Assembly: GCA_000531095.1 (NCBI GenBank)
Contig: HG799469.1
Coordinates: forward strand, 20,719-84,718
Origin: Gemmata massiliana
Lineage (GTDB): Bacteria > Planctomycetota > Planctomycetia > Gemmatales > Gemmataceae
Direction of reading: 5' to 3'
DNA length: 64,000 nt
In this document: positions 38,538-48,126 of the stretch, in pieces
Numbering within the stretch: the stretch's first letter is position 1
Layout: every line of letters begins with the position of its first letter
The notes under the pieces: generated by a model
Seen by the model: only the letters and a program-made list of their open reading frames with translations
The model's database searches: none
Told to the model about the DNA's origin: nothing
Program-made: the position numbers and the translations under genes

Positions 38538-39689
38538 ATGTGCGAGGGCCAGCACGTGTTCATGGCACTGGCACTTCTCGTTGTCCTCGGTCCGGCCACC
38601 ACTTCAGCACGAGGCACGAAGCCCCTACTCGAAGACGTGCGGGACCGCCACCGGGCCACACTCGAAGCGATCCGCACCGTGACCTACTCCTACGAATGGA
38701 CGCAACTGAAGAACGAGCCGATCCAATACGACAATGTGCCGTCGCAAGGTGTTCCGGGCACGCCAATTGATTCGGCGCACGAAACCGGGCCGGGACAGTA
38801 TTGGCAATCACCCGACGTCTGGAGAACCCGGTCGCTTTATTCGGACGGGAGTCGCGTCGACGAAGTGTTCCGTTTCGGCCGGCTGATGCGGGCACGGCCG
38901 GCGAAGAAAAATGCCCCCGATCAGCGCCTCAAGGTGACGTCCGAAACGATGTCGGCGTTTCAATACGGTCACGGCCTGACGATACTCTTTGGGCACCAGT
39001 CACGTGACTTTGAGATTTTGCCTTTTCACGGTCTGTTGCACCAGCCTCACAAGATCCGTTCTGTTGAGCGGCTCGCGGTGCGAGATGGGCGCCCCGGCGA
39101 AATCCGGGTGGTGCTGGAGAACGACAAGTGTGTCTACGAGTTGTGGTTCAGTCCGAACCACAATTATCTGATTCGCAAGCGGATCGAACGCCCCGCCGAT
39201 CAACCCCGTCACTGGCACGAACACGAGGTTTCGGAATTCGTCGAACCCAACCCCGGCCAATTTTTCCCTGCGCGGATCGAAATGCGCTCGTTTGAGAATG
39301 GGGATCTCAAACAGCACACGCGAAGGAACCTATCCGACGTCCGGATCAATCAGTCAGTTCCGAACGAAGCATTCCGGGTTCCCGGTATGGAGGGGAGCTT
39401 GTGTGAGGATCTGATGGCGCGGACGCAGTACCGCGTTGACGCTGACGGGCACCGGTTCGGGGCCGCGCAGCCCATTCCCCCCACGACGACTCACCAAACG
39501 GCTCACTTCGAGTTGTTCCCCTCGCGCCCAGCGTCCTCACCGTCCTCGCTCGCGGACCAGTCGACGGAGTTTTGGCTCTACGTCGTGATCGCTGTGCTGG
39601 TACTGGGGCTTTGCGTCGCGCTGTTTGAAATCCGCTGGTTGCGGGCCGAATTGCGAAAGAGGCCGATTCCAAAACTCGGCGGCAATTGA
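38538..39689 (+). CDS. Secreted/membrane protein with C-terminal transmembrane helix
   Basis: Starting at the ATG at 38538 (MCEGQHVFMALALLVVLGPATTSARG), the 383-residue protein has a signal peptide and one C-terminal membrane helix (FWLYVVIAVLVLGLCVALF) followed by a basic tail. The periplasmic part starts LLEDVRDRHRATLEAIRTVTYSYEWTQ, a pattern also seen in LolA/outer-membrane-lipoprotein-sorting-like planctomycete proteins, then mixed strands (VWRTRSLYSDGSRVDEVFRFG, EIRVVLENDKCVYELWFSPNHNYLIRKRIE). Function unknown. A hairpin at 39720-39745 follows the stop. Confidence 0.75.
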   Translation: MCEGQHVFMALALLVVLGPATTSARGTKPLLEDVRDRHRATLEAIRTVTYSYEWTQLKNEPIQYDNVPSQGVPGTPIDSAHETGPGQYWQSPDVWRTRSLYSDGSRVDEVFRFGRLMRARPAKKNAPDQRLKVTSETMSAFQYGHGLTILFGHQSRDFEILPFHGLLHQPHKIRSVERLAVRDGRPGEIRVVLENDKCVYELWFSPNHNYLIRKRIERPADQPRHWHEHEVSEFVEPNPGQFFPARIEMRSFENGDLKQHTRRNLSDVRINQSVPNEAFRVPGMEGSLCEDLMARTQYRVDADGHRFGAAQPIPPTTTHQTAHFELFPSRPASSPSSLADQSTEFWLYVVIAVLVLGLCVALFEIRWLRAELRKRPIPKLGGN

Positions 39690-39719
39690 GAGCACAATTG
39701 CTCCCGGTTCCCGGTGCTT

Positions 39720-39745
39720 GAACGCGCTACGGTTGTAGCGCGTTC
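39720..39745. terminator. Hairpin between convergent genes
   Basis: An 11-bp perfect stem (39720-39730 with 39735-39745) with loop GGTT lies 30 bases after the stop of the rightward gene and 90 bases after that of the leftward DUF3472 gene. No T-run, so termination is only likely. Confidence 0.5.
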
Positions 39746-39836
39746 CTCGATATTGGTCCCACTTGGGATCAATACTCGCCTTCTGTTTTTCTCTCCGCGC
39801 CCTCTCGTGCCCTCTGCGGTGAATACTCCGCCTACC

Positions 39837-40691
39837 TCACTCCCACTTCGGCAGATCCGCGGGCGGCTTCGCTTCGGTCTTCTCTTTGTCGCGGGTGACC
39901 TGCTCCCGCAATTTGGTCGTCTTGTTCTCGATGTCGCCGCCCGTGACGAGGAAGTAGCGGCCCGAGGTCGCGCCCGCGTCGATGTTCAGCACGGGGTTGG
40001 AGTCCGCGGTGAAGCGCGCTTTGTCGAGTGACACCCATTCGCCCTTGGTGGTCTTCACCCACCCGCCGCCGAAGCCCGCGCGCCGTTCCTTTGTGGTGGA
40101 CACCTTGTTGCGGCGGAAGTCCTCCACGAACGAGTAGTACCCCCTGAGCAACTCACCCTTTGTGAGCGTCGAGAACGTGACGAGGTGCTTCCACTCCTTC
40201 TTTTCGGGCACGAAGAAGTAGCCGCTGTACGCGGTGCGGGTGTCGCCGTCGGGCTTCGCGGTCACGAGGAAGCGGTACGTCTGGCCGACCTTCCACTCGT
40301 AGTCGAAGAACGATTGCCCGCCCGTGCCCTCACCGCCGAACCGCTGCACGCGCACCGCGTCGTCCTTGTGGAGCATCTTCACGCGCTTCTCGGCGTCCAC
40401 TTTCTTGGGGTCGTCACCGGCCGTCGGATCCCACACGGAGAAGAGCACGAGTTTCTTCCCGTTCGCGAGTTCCTGGATGCCGAAGTACCCCTTACCCCAC
40501 CCGGCGGCCATAAAGTACGTACCGTCGGCGGACTTCTCGACGGTCATCTCGTTGTAAAACGCGACCCCTTCCGGCGCCGGGTAGCCGAGGTGGACCGACC
40601 GGCACGCGATCCCCTTGAGCTTTTCGTCCGCGGAACTGGGACACACAGCGAGGGCGGCCAGAGCGAGCGTTGTGATTACGAAGCGGGTCAT
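39837..40691 (-). CDS. DUF3472 secreted protein
   Basis: Starting at 40691 (MTRFVITTLALAALAVCPSSADE), the 284-residue protein has a signal peptide and the DUF3472 pattern: RSVHLGYPAPEGVAFYNEMTVEKSADGTYFMAAGWGKGYFGIQEL, KLVLFSVWDP, RVQRFGGEGTGGQSFFDYEWKVGQTYRFLVTAKPDGD, then a domain ending YYSFVEDFRRN...RRAGFGGGWVKT. DUF3472 proteins often precede carbohydrate-active or collagen-like regions and are exported; function is unknown. The TIGR03067 gene upstream on the same strand ends 57 bases away, so they may be cotranscribed. Confidence 0.85.
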   Translation of the reverse strand: MTRFVITTLALAALAVCPSSADEKLKGIACRSVHLGYPAPEGVAFYNEMTVEKSADGTYFMAAGWGKGYFGIQELANGKKLVLFSVWDPTAGDDPKKVDAEKRVKMLHKDDAVRVQRFGGEGTGGQSFFDYEWKVGQTYRFLVTAKPDGDTRTAYSGYFFVPEKKEWKHLVTFSTLTKGELLRGYYSFVEDFRRNKVSTTKERRAGFGGGWVKTTKGEWVSLDKARFTADSNPVLNIDAGATSGRYFLVTGGDIENKTTKLREQVTRDKEKTEAKPPADLPKWE

Positions 40692-40747
40692 GGGTTCTCC
40701 GAGTATCGAGGAATGCCCAGGGCACCCGCCCCGGGCGCTCTTTGTGG

Positions 40748-41173
40748 TTACTTGGCCTTTTCTTTCTTCAACTCGAAGAAGTAGCCGGACTTGCCCTCGA
40801 AGTCCTTCGCACGCTTGTCCTTCTCGACCGAGTAAGCGAGCTTGAGCGTGCCGTCCTTGAGTTCGACGATGCCGAGCGCCTTGGAGCCCTTCGTCCCGTC
40901 CGGGCCTTCGACGATCTCCATGTCGATCGTGGCCGGCGTCACGGCCGTATCGAGCCGGTACTTCATTACAAACTTGACGTCGCCGCCCGAAATGGTGAAC
41001 TTGTCCTCGGTCGCGGTGTACGTGGCCTTCTTCGCGGTCTCGTCCACATCGGCGCCGTTCTTCTTCCCGGCAACGAGCGTGTACTTGCCGGCCAGATCGA
41101 TCTTGTCGTCGGCTCGTGCGGCCGACTGCAGAAGGCACGCGGCCGAGATTGCCGCCAGCGCGAACATCTTCAT
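40748..41173 (-). CDS. TIGR03067-type secreted protein
   Basis: The 141-residue protein has a signal peptide (MFALAAISAACLLQSAARAD) and a TIGR03067-like beta-barrel: IDLAGKYTLVAGKKNGADV, ATYTATEDKFTISGGDVKFVMKYRLD, VTPATIDMEIVEGPDGTKGSKALGIVELKDGTLKLAYS. A short basic tail follows. It is the second member in this window and is likely the first gene of a unit with the DUF3472 gene. It is expected in the periplasm or outside the cell; ligand unknown. Confidence 0.8.
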   Translation of the reverse strand: MKMFALAAISAACLLQSAARADDKIDLAGKYTLVAGKKNGADVDETAKKATYTATEDKFTISGGDVKFVMKYRLDTAVTPATIDMEIVEGPDGTKGSKALGIVELKDGTLKLAYSVEKDKRAKDFEGKSGYFFELKKEKAK

Positions 41174-41427
41174 TCCGATTCCCCACCGGCCAGATTGACC
41201 GCGCGCCTCCGGACCGTCCAGACGCGCCCGGCGGACGTGATTGTATCCCGGAAACGGGGCGCCAGAGTGGGAAGGCCCGGGGCGGTATCGTGTCGTTCGG
41301 GTCTGCGCTATCTCATTTTCCCCACAGCTTTAGCGCGGGAAAGCGGCATGGCACCGGTTGCGGAGCATCGGTAGAATCGTCACCACGGGTAGAGATCCGC
41401 CATCTTCCTTAAAATTGGAGGAGCGCC

Positions 41428-42696
41428 ATGGTAACGGCGGGAGTGCGACGGGTGGTTCTGGTGGTCGCCGCGCTCGGGTTCGCGGGGCTAATCGGTTCGC
41501 AGGCGCGCGGGGACGAGAAGAAGAACCCGCTGCGCGAGGAGCTGCTGAAGCTCAACTCCGTCACCGGCGAAGACGCGCAGAGGGACAAGCTGGTCGCGCT
41601 GGCGAAGGACAAGGAGAAGACGAAGAAGCTGGTGGCCGAGGCCGGCAAGATGCTCAAGGAGGCGAAGGGGAAAGAGAACCCGTTCAACTTCAACGGCGCG
41701 CTCATGGTGGCGAAGCTCGCGCACTTCAACAAGCAGTACGAGGTGGCCGAGCCGTTCTACGAGTACCTCGTCGAGTCCGCGACGAAACTCAAGAGCGGGA
41801 GCAAAATGGTCCAGGCCTACGAGGGCCTGATCGACTTGTACTGGGACAACAAGAAGTACGCGCTCGTGACCGAGACGTGCCAGAAGTTCGTCGACGACAT
41901 GGGGCCGGATGAGTACGAACAGGCCAAGCCGTTCATCCTCGAGCGCCTCGTGCAGTCGATGGCCAAGGAGGAGAAGTTCGACGAGGCGCTGCGGCTCGCC
42001 GAGACGCTCATCGAGGCCGACCGCGAGGGCTGGTACTTCTTCCAACTCAAGGGCTGGGTGCTGCGCGAACAGGGCAAGTTGCCGGCCGCGATCGAGGCGT
42101 ACAACAAGTCGCTCGACAAGATCGACGCGAACAAGGGGCTGAAGGCGGACGTGCGCGACCGGTTCAAGGACCGCACGCGGTACATCCTCACCGGGCTGTA
42201 CGTCGACAATAAGGACGTCGAGAAGGCCGCGAAGAACCTCCAGACGCTGATCCAGCGGAACCCGGACAACGCCACGTACAAGAACGACCTCGGCTTCATC
42301 TGGGCCGACAACGATCTGAAATTCGAGGAGTCCGAGAAGCTCATCAAGGAGGCCCTCGACCTCGACAAGAAGGAAAAAGAGAAGCTGAAGAAGGAAGGGA
42401 AGCTCGACGAGGTGAAGCCGAACGCCGCGTACCTCGACAGCCTCGGCTGGGTACTGTTCAAGCAGAAGAAGTACTCGGAAGCGCTGGTCCCGCTGAAGGA
42501 AGCCGCGGCCGACGACGAGGACGGCAGCCACCTGGAAATCTGGGACCATCTCGCGGACTGCCACCTGGCGCTCGGCCAGAAGAAGGAAGCCATCGCCGCG
42601 TGGGAGAAGGCGCTCAAGCACGAAGACCTGACGAAGCGCGACGGCGAGCGCCGCCGAAAGGTGAGCGAGAAGCTCAAGAAGGCTCGCGCGGAGTAG
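41428..42696 (+). CDS. Secreted TPR-repeat protein
   Basis: The 422-residue protein has a signal peptide (VRRVVLVVAALGFAGLIGSQARG) and then Lys/Glu-rich helices with TPR character: AKLAHFNKQYEVAEPFYEYLVESA, GLIDLYWDNKKYALVTETCQKF, LPAAIEAYNKSLDKID, GLYVDNKDVEKAAKNLQTLIQRNPDNATYKNDLGFIWAD, GWVLFKQKKYSEALVPLKEA, DCHLALGQKKEAIAAWEKAL. The regular spacing points to about eight TPRs forming a periplasmic interaction scaffold. No enzyme domain is seen. The alpha/beta-hydrolase gene starts 54 bases later on the same strand and may be cotranscribed. Confidence 0.85.
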   Translation: MVTAGVRRVVLVVAALGFAGLIGSQARGDEKKNPLREELLKLNSVTGEDAQRDKLVALAKDKEKTKKLVAEAGKMLKEAKGKENPFNFNGALMVAKLAHFNKQYEVAEPFYEYLVESATKLKSGSKMVQAYEGLIDLYWDNKKYALVTETCQKFVDDMGPDEYEQAKPFILERLVQSMAKEEKFDEALRLAETLIEADREGWYFFQLKGWVLREQGKLPAAIEAYNKSLDKIDANKGLKADVRDRFKDRTRYILTGLYVDNKDVEKAAKNLQTLIQRNPDNATYKNDLGFIWADNDLKFEESEKLIKEALDLDKKEKEKLKKEGKLDEVKPNAAYLDSLGWVLFKQKKYSEALVPLKEAAADDEDGSHLEIWDHLADCHLALGQKKEAIAAWEKALKHEDLTKRDGERRRKVSEKLKKARAE

Positions 42697-42750
42697 TGGT
42701 GTCGCGCCCTCGTCCACCGGGGCGAGGGCGGCCCGAACGGAGTTGTTCCC

Positions 42751-43482
42751 ATGCTCGATGGCTGGACACAAACCGCCATCGGCGGGAAGTTGGTCGATGT
42801 GTTCGACCCGCCCAACGCACTTCCGCAAGCACTTCTCTACCTTCACGGTCTCGACGAACGCACCCCGGCAACCGACGCGAACTTCACGGCCGCGCTGCGC
42901 GCACATCGGTTGCGGTGCGTGGCACCGCACGGTGGGCAGTGTTGGTGGGCCGATCGCGGGTGTTCGGAATTCGATGCGGATCTCACCCCGGAACGCTACT
43001 TATTAGACGCGCTCGTACCGTGGGCGGAATCGGCGTGGCGCTTGGGTCCGCGTGCGATCGCTATTGGCGGCGTGGAGATGGGCGGGCAGGGTGCGCTGCG
43101 GCTCGCGTTCAAGCACCCGGAGCGGTTCCCGATTGCGGCAAGCGTCTCGGGCGCGTTGGATTGCCAGGATTGGTACGGGCGCGGAACACCGCTCGATGAG
43201 ATGTACGACAGCCGCGAGCGGTGCCGACAAGATACTGCCGTGCTCCACCTCCACGCGCACCGCTGGCCGCCGCACTTGTGGTTCTGCTGTGCGCCGACGG
43301 ACGCCGCGCACTATCGCGGCAACGACCGACTTGTCGAGAAACTCACCGCGGTCGGAGTTCCACACACCGCGGATCTCGATACGCGGGCGAAACCGGGCGT
43401 GAGCTACGAAGACCAAATGGTTTCGTCGATGCTCGCGTTCGTGGCCGATGCCCTCGCTCGCGAAGCAAAGCGACTGATGTGA
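42751..43482 (+). CDS. Alpha/beta-hydrolase-fold protein lacking the nucleophile Ser
   Basis: The 243-residue protein has the pattern of S-formylglutathione-hydrolase/esterase-D-like folds: ALLYLHGLDE (oxyanion loop, residues 28-37), CVAPHGGQCWW, and the elbow sequence GGVEMGGQGALRLAFKHPERFPIAASVSGALD. In active relatives the elbow is G-x-S-M-G-G; here Glu109 replaces the Ser. Later parts (HLWFCCAPTDAAHY with a possible catalytic Asp) are kept. No signal peptide. So either the enzyme uses another residue or it is a non-catalytic relative. It converges with the HEAT gene, whose stop is three bases away. Confidence 0.8.
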   Translation: MLDGWTQTAIGGKLVDVFDPPNALPQALLYLHGLDERTPATDANFTAALRAHRLRCVAPHGGQCWWADRGCSEFDADLTPERYLLDALVPWAESAWRLGPRAIAIGGVEMGGQGALRLAFKHPERFPIAASVSGALDCQDWYGRGTPLDEMYDSRERCRQDTAVLHLHAHRWPPHLWFCCAPTDAAHYRGNDRLVEKLTAVGVPHTADLDTRAKPGVSYEDQMVSSMLAFVADALAREAKRLM

Positions 43483-43485
43483 GGC

Positions 43486-45019
43486 TCAAAACACCGCGCT
43501 GGAGCCGCCCCGTGTGTGCGGGAGTTCGTGCGATTCCGGCGGCGCGGGCGGTTTTGGCGGCGGAATCGAGGGGGCACGCACGCCCGCGAGTGCGGACCGC
43601 GGCGCGCCTTTCAGCCCCGCCATCGGGCCGGGTGTCGGGCGGATCTGGTCCGGGTTCGCGCCGTTGGCCCACAGGAGCACGCGCCGTGTGACGTCGGCAG
43701 CGAGCTTGCTGTTCGTCGGCGGGAGTTCGCCCGGCGGCAGTCCCAATTCCAGCCCGAGCACGTTTTGTAAGATCCCCGCGACGGACAGGGCCATTTCGCG
43801 GTTGGGTTGGCGTGCCAGCCCGCGGAGCACGTCCACGCCGTCCGGGTCGTGCGGGTTGATACGCAGCATCTGTTCTGCGGCAAACAACCGGATCGGACCG
43901 GGTTGGTCCATGTTCGTGAGCCGGTCGAGCAGGTCGACCGACAGCAGGTTGTGGTCGCGCAACAGGGCCGCGAGTTCGACCCGGAGCGAGGGCGCCGCGC
44001 CCGTATCGAGCATCATCGCGGCGAGCTGGCTCGCGAGTTCCGGGCGCTGGCCGTCGGTCAGGTCGCGGTGGAACTGTTCGATGAGCGTGAGGATCGCACG
44101 CGGAGCGAGCGGTGCGTGTTCTTCCGCCCAGGTGATGAGGTCGGCGAACGCGGCTCCCGGCAAGCGCCCGGAGGCGAAGAGCGGACCGTCGTTCGCGAGC
44201 CGCGGGTCGGCCAGTGCTTCGCGCACGCCCTCCCGGGCGAACGGCCACCGTGCGTCCGCATTCCACAGGATAGCTTCTGACGCGGCGAACCGCACTTCGG
44301 CGACCGGGTCGCGGAGCAACCCCGCCAGTCCCGCGATGAGGTCCGCGGACCCGACGCCGGCCATCGCGTAGGCGGCGGCGGCTCGAACCGCGGGTTCGGG
44401 GCTTTCGTGTGCGGTTTTTAGGACTAACTCAGCTTCCCCCGGCTGCCATTGCGGGCGATACTCCAGCGCTCCGAGGGCGGCGCACTGTACCTCCGGGCGC
44501 GGGTCCGCGAGCAGCGCGAGAACCGGGCGCACCTCGTCGAGAACGGCCGCCCGGAGCGCGACGACTTCGGGTAGCACGCGGCAATCGGTGAGTTGGATCG
44601 GCCAGCGCTTGCGGACCACGAGGCGCCCGCACCACTTGTTCGCCCGGCGCAGCGGTTCCGCACCGGTACGGATGAGATCGTGAATAGCGGCGAGCGCAAC
44701 CGCGGTGAGGAGCAGAACCGACTGGCCGATGTGAACAGCCCAGTCGGGCGACCCGCGTGTCGGGAGCCACAACCAAGCGAGCGCGATGAGGTACAGGATG
44801 ATGAGCGACGCGCTGACGGGGGGGGCGCCACACGGGGTGCGCTCGCAGGAACGTCAACACGAACATGCCCTGCACACCGGCACCCACGTAAAGCGGGACC
44901 ATGTGCGTGCGGTAGCCGAGAACGGCCAGCACAGTGCAGGGCAGAAGTAACAGCGCGCAGCTCGTGACCCAACCCAAAAGGCCGAGATCACGGCGCGGCG
45001 CTGAGGTGGACCAAGACAT
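43486..45019 (-). pseudogene. Membrane-anchored HEAT-repeat protein gene, split by a frameshift
   Basis: From the ATG at 45019 the frame encodes LGWVTSCALLLLPCTVLAVLGY (helix 1) and VGAGVQGMFVLTFLRAHPVWRPP. At an eight-base G run (44818-44825) it must lose one base, after which PVSASLIILYLIALAWLWLPTRGSPDW continues into a second/third helix and then about 390 residues of HEAT-like repeats (RPVLALLADPRPEVQCAALGALE, PAVRAAAAYAMAGVGSADLIAGLAGLLRDPVAEVRFAASEAIL) plus a Pro-rich tail. Restored length is about 510 residues. The homopolymer makes a sequence error plausible, but slippage-based switching is also possible. Function of the intact family is unknown. Confidence 0.75.
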
Positions 45020-45246
45020 AGTGACCTGACCCGGCCGGAGCCGGGGTGACGCAGTACGGTAAGGGGGCGCGCTGCGACCGACCGAACGGGACTTACGGTT
45101 CGGCGAGTCAAACCAATTTAATTCGCGATTCAGCCCGGGGCAAACAATGCGTCGGAAGTCGTAAAGCTCGGCGTCGGAAATGTCGGCACGGACCGGCTCG
45201 ATATCTTACGATTTAAGTCATTCTGGCCCGGGGCGGAGGGAGAGGC

Positions 45247-47250
45247 ATGCTCGCCGTGTTCGAGTGCGTGGCGCTGGCGGTTCGGGACAAGGGGCTGCGC
45301 GGGCTGACCGAACTCGTGCCCGGCGGCCCCTACATCTTCGAGGTCGCGCAGCACGCCTATAAGCTGTTGCGCGAGCGCCAGAAGGCCGCCGAACTGCGAG
45401 AGGAGATCGCAAAAGTCGCGTCCGCGAGCGCGGAAGAAGCGAAGAAGATGGCCGAACAGGTCGCGCGCGAGATCGTGAACCAGGGGCCGATCGAGGACCG
45501 GCTCACGCTCGAACTGTACCTCACCCAAATGCCCGGCGCGGTCCGGCAATCGCTCAAGCGCGCGGACGACCCCACCGGGAAGACCGTGCCCCCGGACTTC
45601 GCGGTGGACGAAGCGGAAGACCTCGTCAAAATGCTGCCCGCGCGGGTACCGCACTTCCGGCCCGGGGGCGACCTGCCCGGGCGCCCCGGCTGGCGCCTCG
45701 AAGAGCTGCTCGGCGCCGGCGGGTTCGGCGAAGTGTGGCTCGCGCGCCACTCGTTCCTCCCGCACCCGCGGGCGGTGAAGTTCTGCACCGACGCGAAGGT
45801 GCGGGCCAAACTCACGTCGCACGAGGGGCGCGTGATCGCTCGCGTGATGGAGCAGGGCACCCACCCGAACGTGGTCCCGCTCCTGGACGCGGTCCTCGAC
45901 GGCGAGACGCCGTGGCTCATGTACGAGTTCGTCGGCGGCGGGAACCTCACCGACCTCATTCACCGCTGGCAGGCGCTCCCCGAAGGTCAGCGCGAAGCGC
46001 TCGCGGTACTCGCGCTCAAACAGCTCGCGGTGGCCGTGGGCACCTTCCACCGGCTCGCGCCCTCGATCGTTCACCGCGACCTGAAGCCGGCGAACATCCT
46101 TTTTCACGTCGAAAATCGCACCGGTTCTGGGCAATCCGAGGAGTTCCGGCTGCGCATCACCGATTTCGGCATCGGCGGGGTCGCGGTGGACTACCTGCGC
46201 ACGAACGCGGCCGGCATGTCGATGATGACAGGCTGGCTCGAAACGTCGCTCCGCGGGTCGTACACGCCGCTGTATGCGTCCCCTCAACAGTCGCGTGGGG
46301 CGAAGCCGGACCCGCGCGACGACGTTCACGCGCTGGGTGTCATCGCGTTCCAGATGCTGACGGGCAAGCTCACCGAAGCCCCCGGCACGCGGTTCGAGCG
46401 CGAACTGAAGCGCCGAAACGTGTCCGACGCGCTCGTGGACCTCATCGGCGACTGCGTGGACACCGAACCGAACGGGCGCCCGAAGGACGCGGTCGAACTC
46501 GCGGAGCGCCTGGGCAAGCTGAAAGAGCCGGTCACGCAAGTTCTGGTGCCCAAAGCTCCGGTTCCGGAAAAGAAGAGTGAGAAGGCTCCTCCTACTGCTG
46601 CTCCCGCCCAAACCGGAGCCGCAATGCCCGGAAATGGTGCCGCCCCGAAAGCGCCGGTGCTGTCCGAAAAGGGCGCGCTGGAAGGCACGTCGGCCCCGGT
46701 CACAATCGTCGCCCACGCGGTACCTGCGGAGCCGGAAAAGTGGCTCATTCCTGTTCGAGGGGTTTGGTTCTCTCGCGCGGGAACAAACACAGATGCGCCG
46801 TGGGTGGCGAGTAACGTCAAGTTGCCCGGTGAGATCGTCGCGAAGCCGGGCGAAGCGTACCGCCTCACGCTCAATCCGGACACCACCGGCGACGACGACC
46901 TCGCCAAACTCAAGGCCCTCGCGCGGCTGCCGGGGCTGGAAGCCGTTGACCTGTCGGGGTGCGTTCGAGTTACCGACACCGGCATCATGCACCTCGCGAG
47001 CCTCCGCGGTCTGAAGGCGGTCGGACTGGCCGACACGCAGGTGACCGATTCCGGCGTAACGCTCCTGCTCACGCGGTTCCCCGATCTGGAAGCGGTCGGC
47101 CTTGCCGGGGCCGCGAACGTGTCGCAAACGGTGGTGCCGTACCTCGCGCGCCTCCGCAAACTGAAGCTCCTCGCGCTCCCGCCGCGCGCGGACACCATCG
47201 ACGTCCGCGTCGAGTTCACCAAGCGCCGCCCCGCGTGCCAGTTGGTGTAA
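45247..47250 (+). CDS. Serine/threonine protein kinase with leucine-rich-repeat tail
   Basis: The 667-residue protein has an N-terminal coiled-coil region (about residues 33-75), then a Hanks-type kinase domain with G-loop GAGGFG (156-161), catalytic Lys178 (RAVKF), HRDLKPAN (276-283) and DFG (306-308). After a Pro/Ala-rich linker, residues 495-667 hold cysteine-containing-type leucine-rich repeats (LEAVDLSGCVRVTDTGIMHLASLRGLKAVGLADTQVTDSGVTLL). All catalytic motifs are present. No transmembrane helix is evident, which is unusual for large planctomycete kinases, many of which carry one. It phosphorylates unknown partners; the LRR may select them. Monocistronic. Confidence 0.9.
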   Translation: MLAVFECVALAVRDKGLRGLTELVPGGPYIFEVAQHAYKLLRERQKAAELREEIAKVASASAEEAKKMAEQVAREIVNQGPIEDRLTLELYLTQMPGAVRQSLKRADDPTGKTVPPDFAVDEAEDLVKMLPARVPHFRPGGDLPGRPGWRLEELLGAGGFGEVWLARHSFLPHPRAVKFCTDAKVRAKLTSHEGRVIARVMEQGTHPNVVPLLDAVLDGETPWLMYEFVGGGNLTDLIHRWQALPEGQREALAVLALKQLAVAVGTFHRLAPSIVHRDLKPANILFHVENRTGSGQSEEFRLRITDFGIGGVAVDYLRTNAAGMSMMTGWLETSLRGSYTPLYASPQQSRGAKPDPRDDVHALGVIAFQMLTGKLTEAPGTRFERELKRRNVSDALVDLIGDCVDTEPNGRPKDAVELAERLGKLKEPVTQVLVPKAPVPEKKSEKAPPTAAPAQTGAAMPGNGAAPKAPVLSEKGALEGTSAPVTIVAHAVPAEPEKWLIPVRGVWFSRAGTNTDAPWVASNVKLPGEIVAKPGEAYRLTLNPDTTGDDDLAKLKALARLPGLEAVDLSGCVRVTDTGIMHLASLRGLKAVGLADTQVTDSGVTLLLTRFPDLEAVGLAGAANVSQTVVPYLARLRKLKLLALPPRADTIDVRVEFTKRRPACQLV

Positions 47251-47333
47251 TCTTTTGAAGAGCTTCCCGCGCTTACCGTGCGGGGAAGACTATTTCGGTT
47301 TGGACAGTTCCTCTGACGGAACGGTGGTGCGAA

Positions 47334-47669
47334 ATGCGGGTTCCACTTGTTCGGTCCGGACCTAATCCCGCACCTATCGCGTGGTGGGAGTGGTTGTTTT
47401 CCCCGTTTATGGCCGTCGGCTGCATATTGATGTTGGGCGTTTTGAGCTTGGTGGCTTTCCCCTTATTTGCTCTGTACCCGGATCTCTGTTACACCAGTTA
47501 CGACGATGGAACAGAGCGACAACAAGAAGTGATTCGCCGGTACCGTCAGTTCACCTCCCGCGTCTCCTTCTGGCGACGGTGTCGCCGCTTGTTGGGGCGA
47601 TTACGACGGAAGTCGCCGCCGAGAACGCCGCGGCGCATTTTGCGCGACCGATTAGCTAACGGTGCGTGA
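47334..47669 (+). CDS. Small membrane protein with basic C-terminus
   Basis: The 111-residue protein has one or two membrane helices (WLFSPFMAVGCILMLGVLSLVAFPLFALYP, residues 20-49), then a charged segment and an Arg-rich C-terminus (RRCRRLLGRLRRKSPPRTPRRILRDR). It is not assigned to a family. It follows the kinase gene by 83 bases on the same strand and could be cotranscribed. The composition looks protein-like but confidence in its expression is modest. Confidence 0.55.
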   Translation: MRVPLVRSGPNPAPIAWWEWLFSPFMAVGCILMLGVLSLVAFPLFALYPDLCYTSYDDGTERQQEVIRRYRQFTSRVSFWRRCRRLLGRLRRKSPPRTPRRILRDRLANGA

Positions 47670-47764
47670 ATCGTTTCGGCAACACGCTTCGCAGAGATTT
47701 GATGGAATAACAATTGCTTTTCTCTATGCGATTGCTTCTCATGTCGTTGTCATTAGAGGTTGTG

Positions 47765-47820
47765 GCTAACATTCGCTAACATTTTCCGGACGGCGGTGTA
47801 TCTGTTAATTCGGCGCAAAT
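47765..47820 (+). repeat. GCTAACATTCGCTAAC ... CGGCGCAAAT dispersed repeat, copy 3
   Basis: In the 457-base gene-free gap 47670-48126, 47765-47780 matches 17978-17993 at 15 of 16 positions and CGGCGCAAAT (47811-47820) follows at nearly the same spacing as in copy 2. The surrounding sequence is AT-richer than the genes. Nothing else is recognised in this gap. Confidence 0.65.
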
Positions 47821-48126
47821 CCAATGCAGAAAGCTGTTTACAGATAGATGGTCGTGTAGTGAGTGTTAGCATTTCTGCCCCGGCTCTCCTTAGTGGTTCC
47901 TCGGTAAAAACAAACCTAATTGCCGCTTCATTGAGATGATGAGGCTTTTTACCTACACACACAATGTCAGTGACGCGGGTTCGATCGGTTGCGCTAAATG
48001 GGTGCAGTAGTAGCTTCTTGCGCGGCAATTACGGCTTCACGCCATTCGCCTCAACTCAACCAAACTGTGCGGTCGATACCGTCCGTGCCGGATGTGCCGG
48101 AGTTCCGGATTCTGCACGGGTGCGCT

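Noticed and set aside
41488..42930. Long minus-strand frame over the TPR gene
   Set aside because: Leu/Val/Arg-rich shadow of a Lys/Glu-rich TPR gene on the plus strand.
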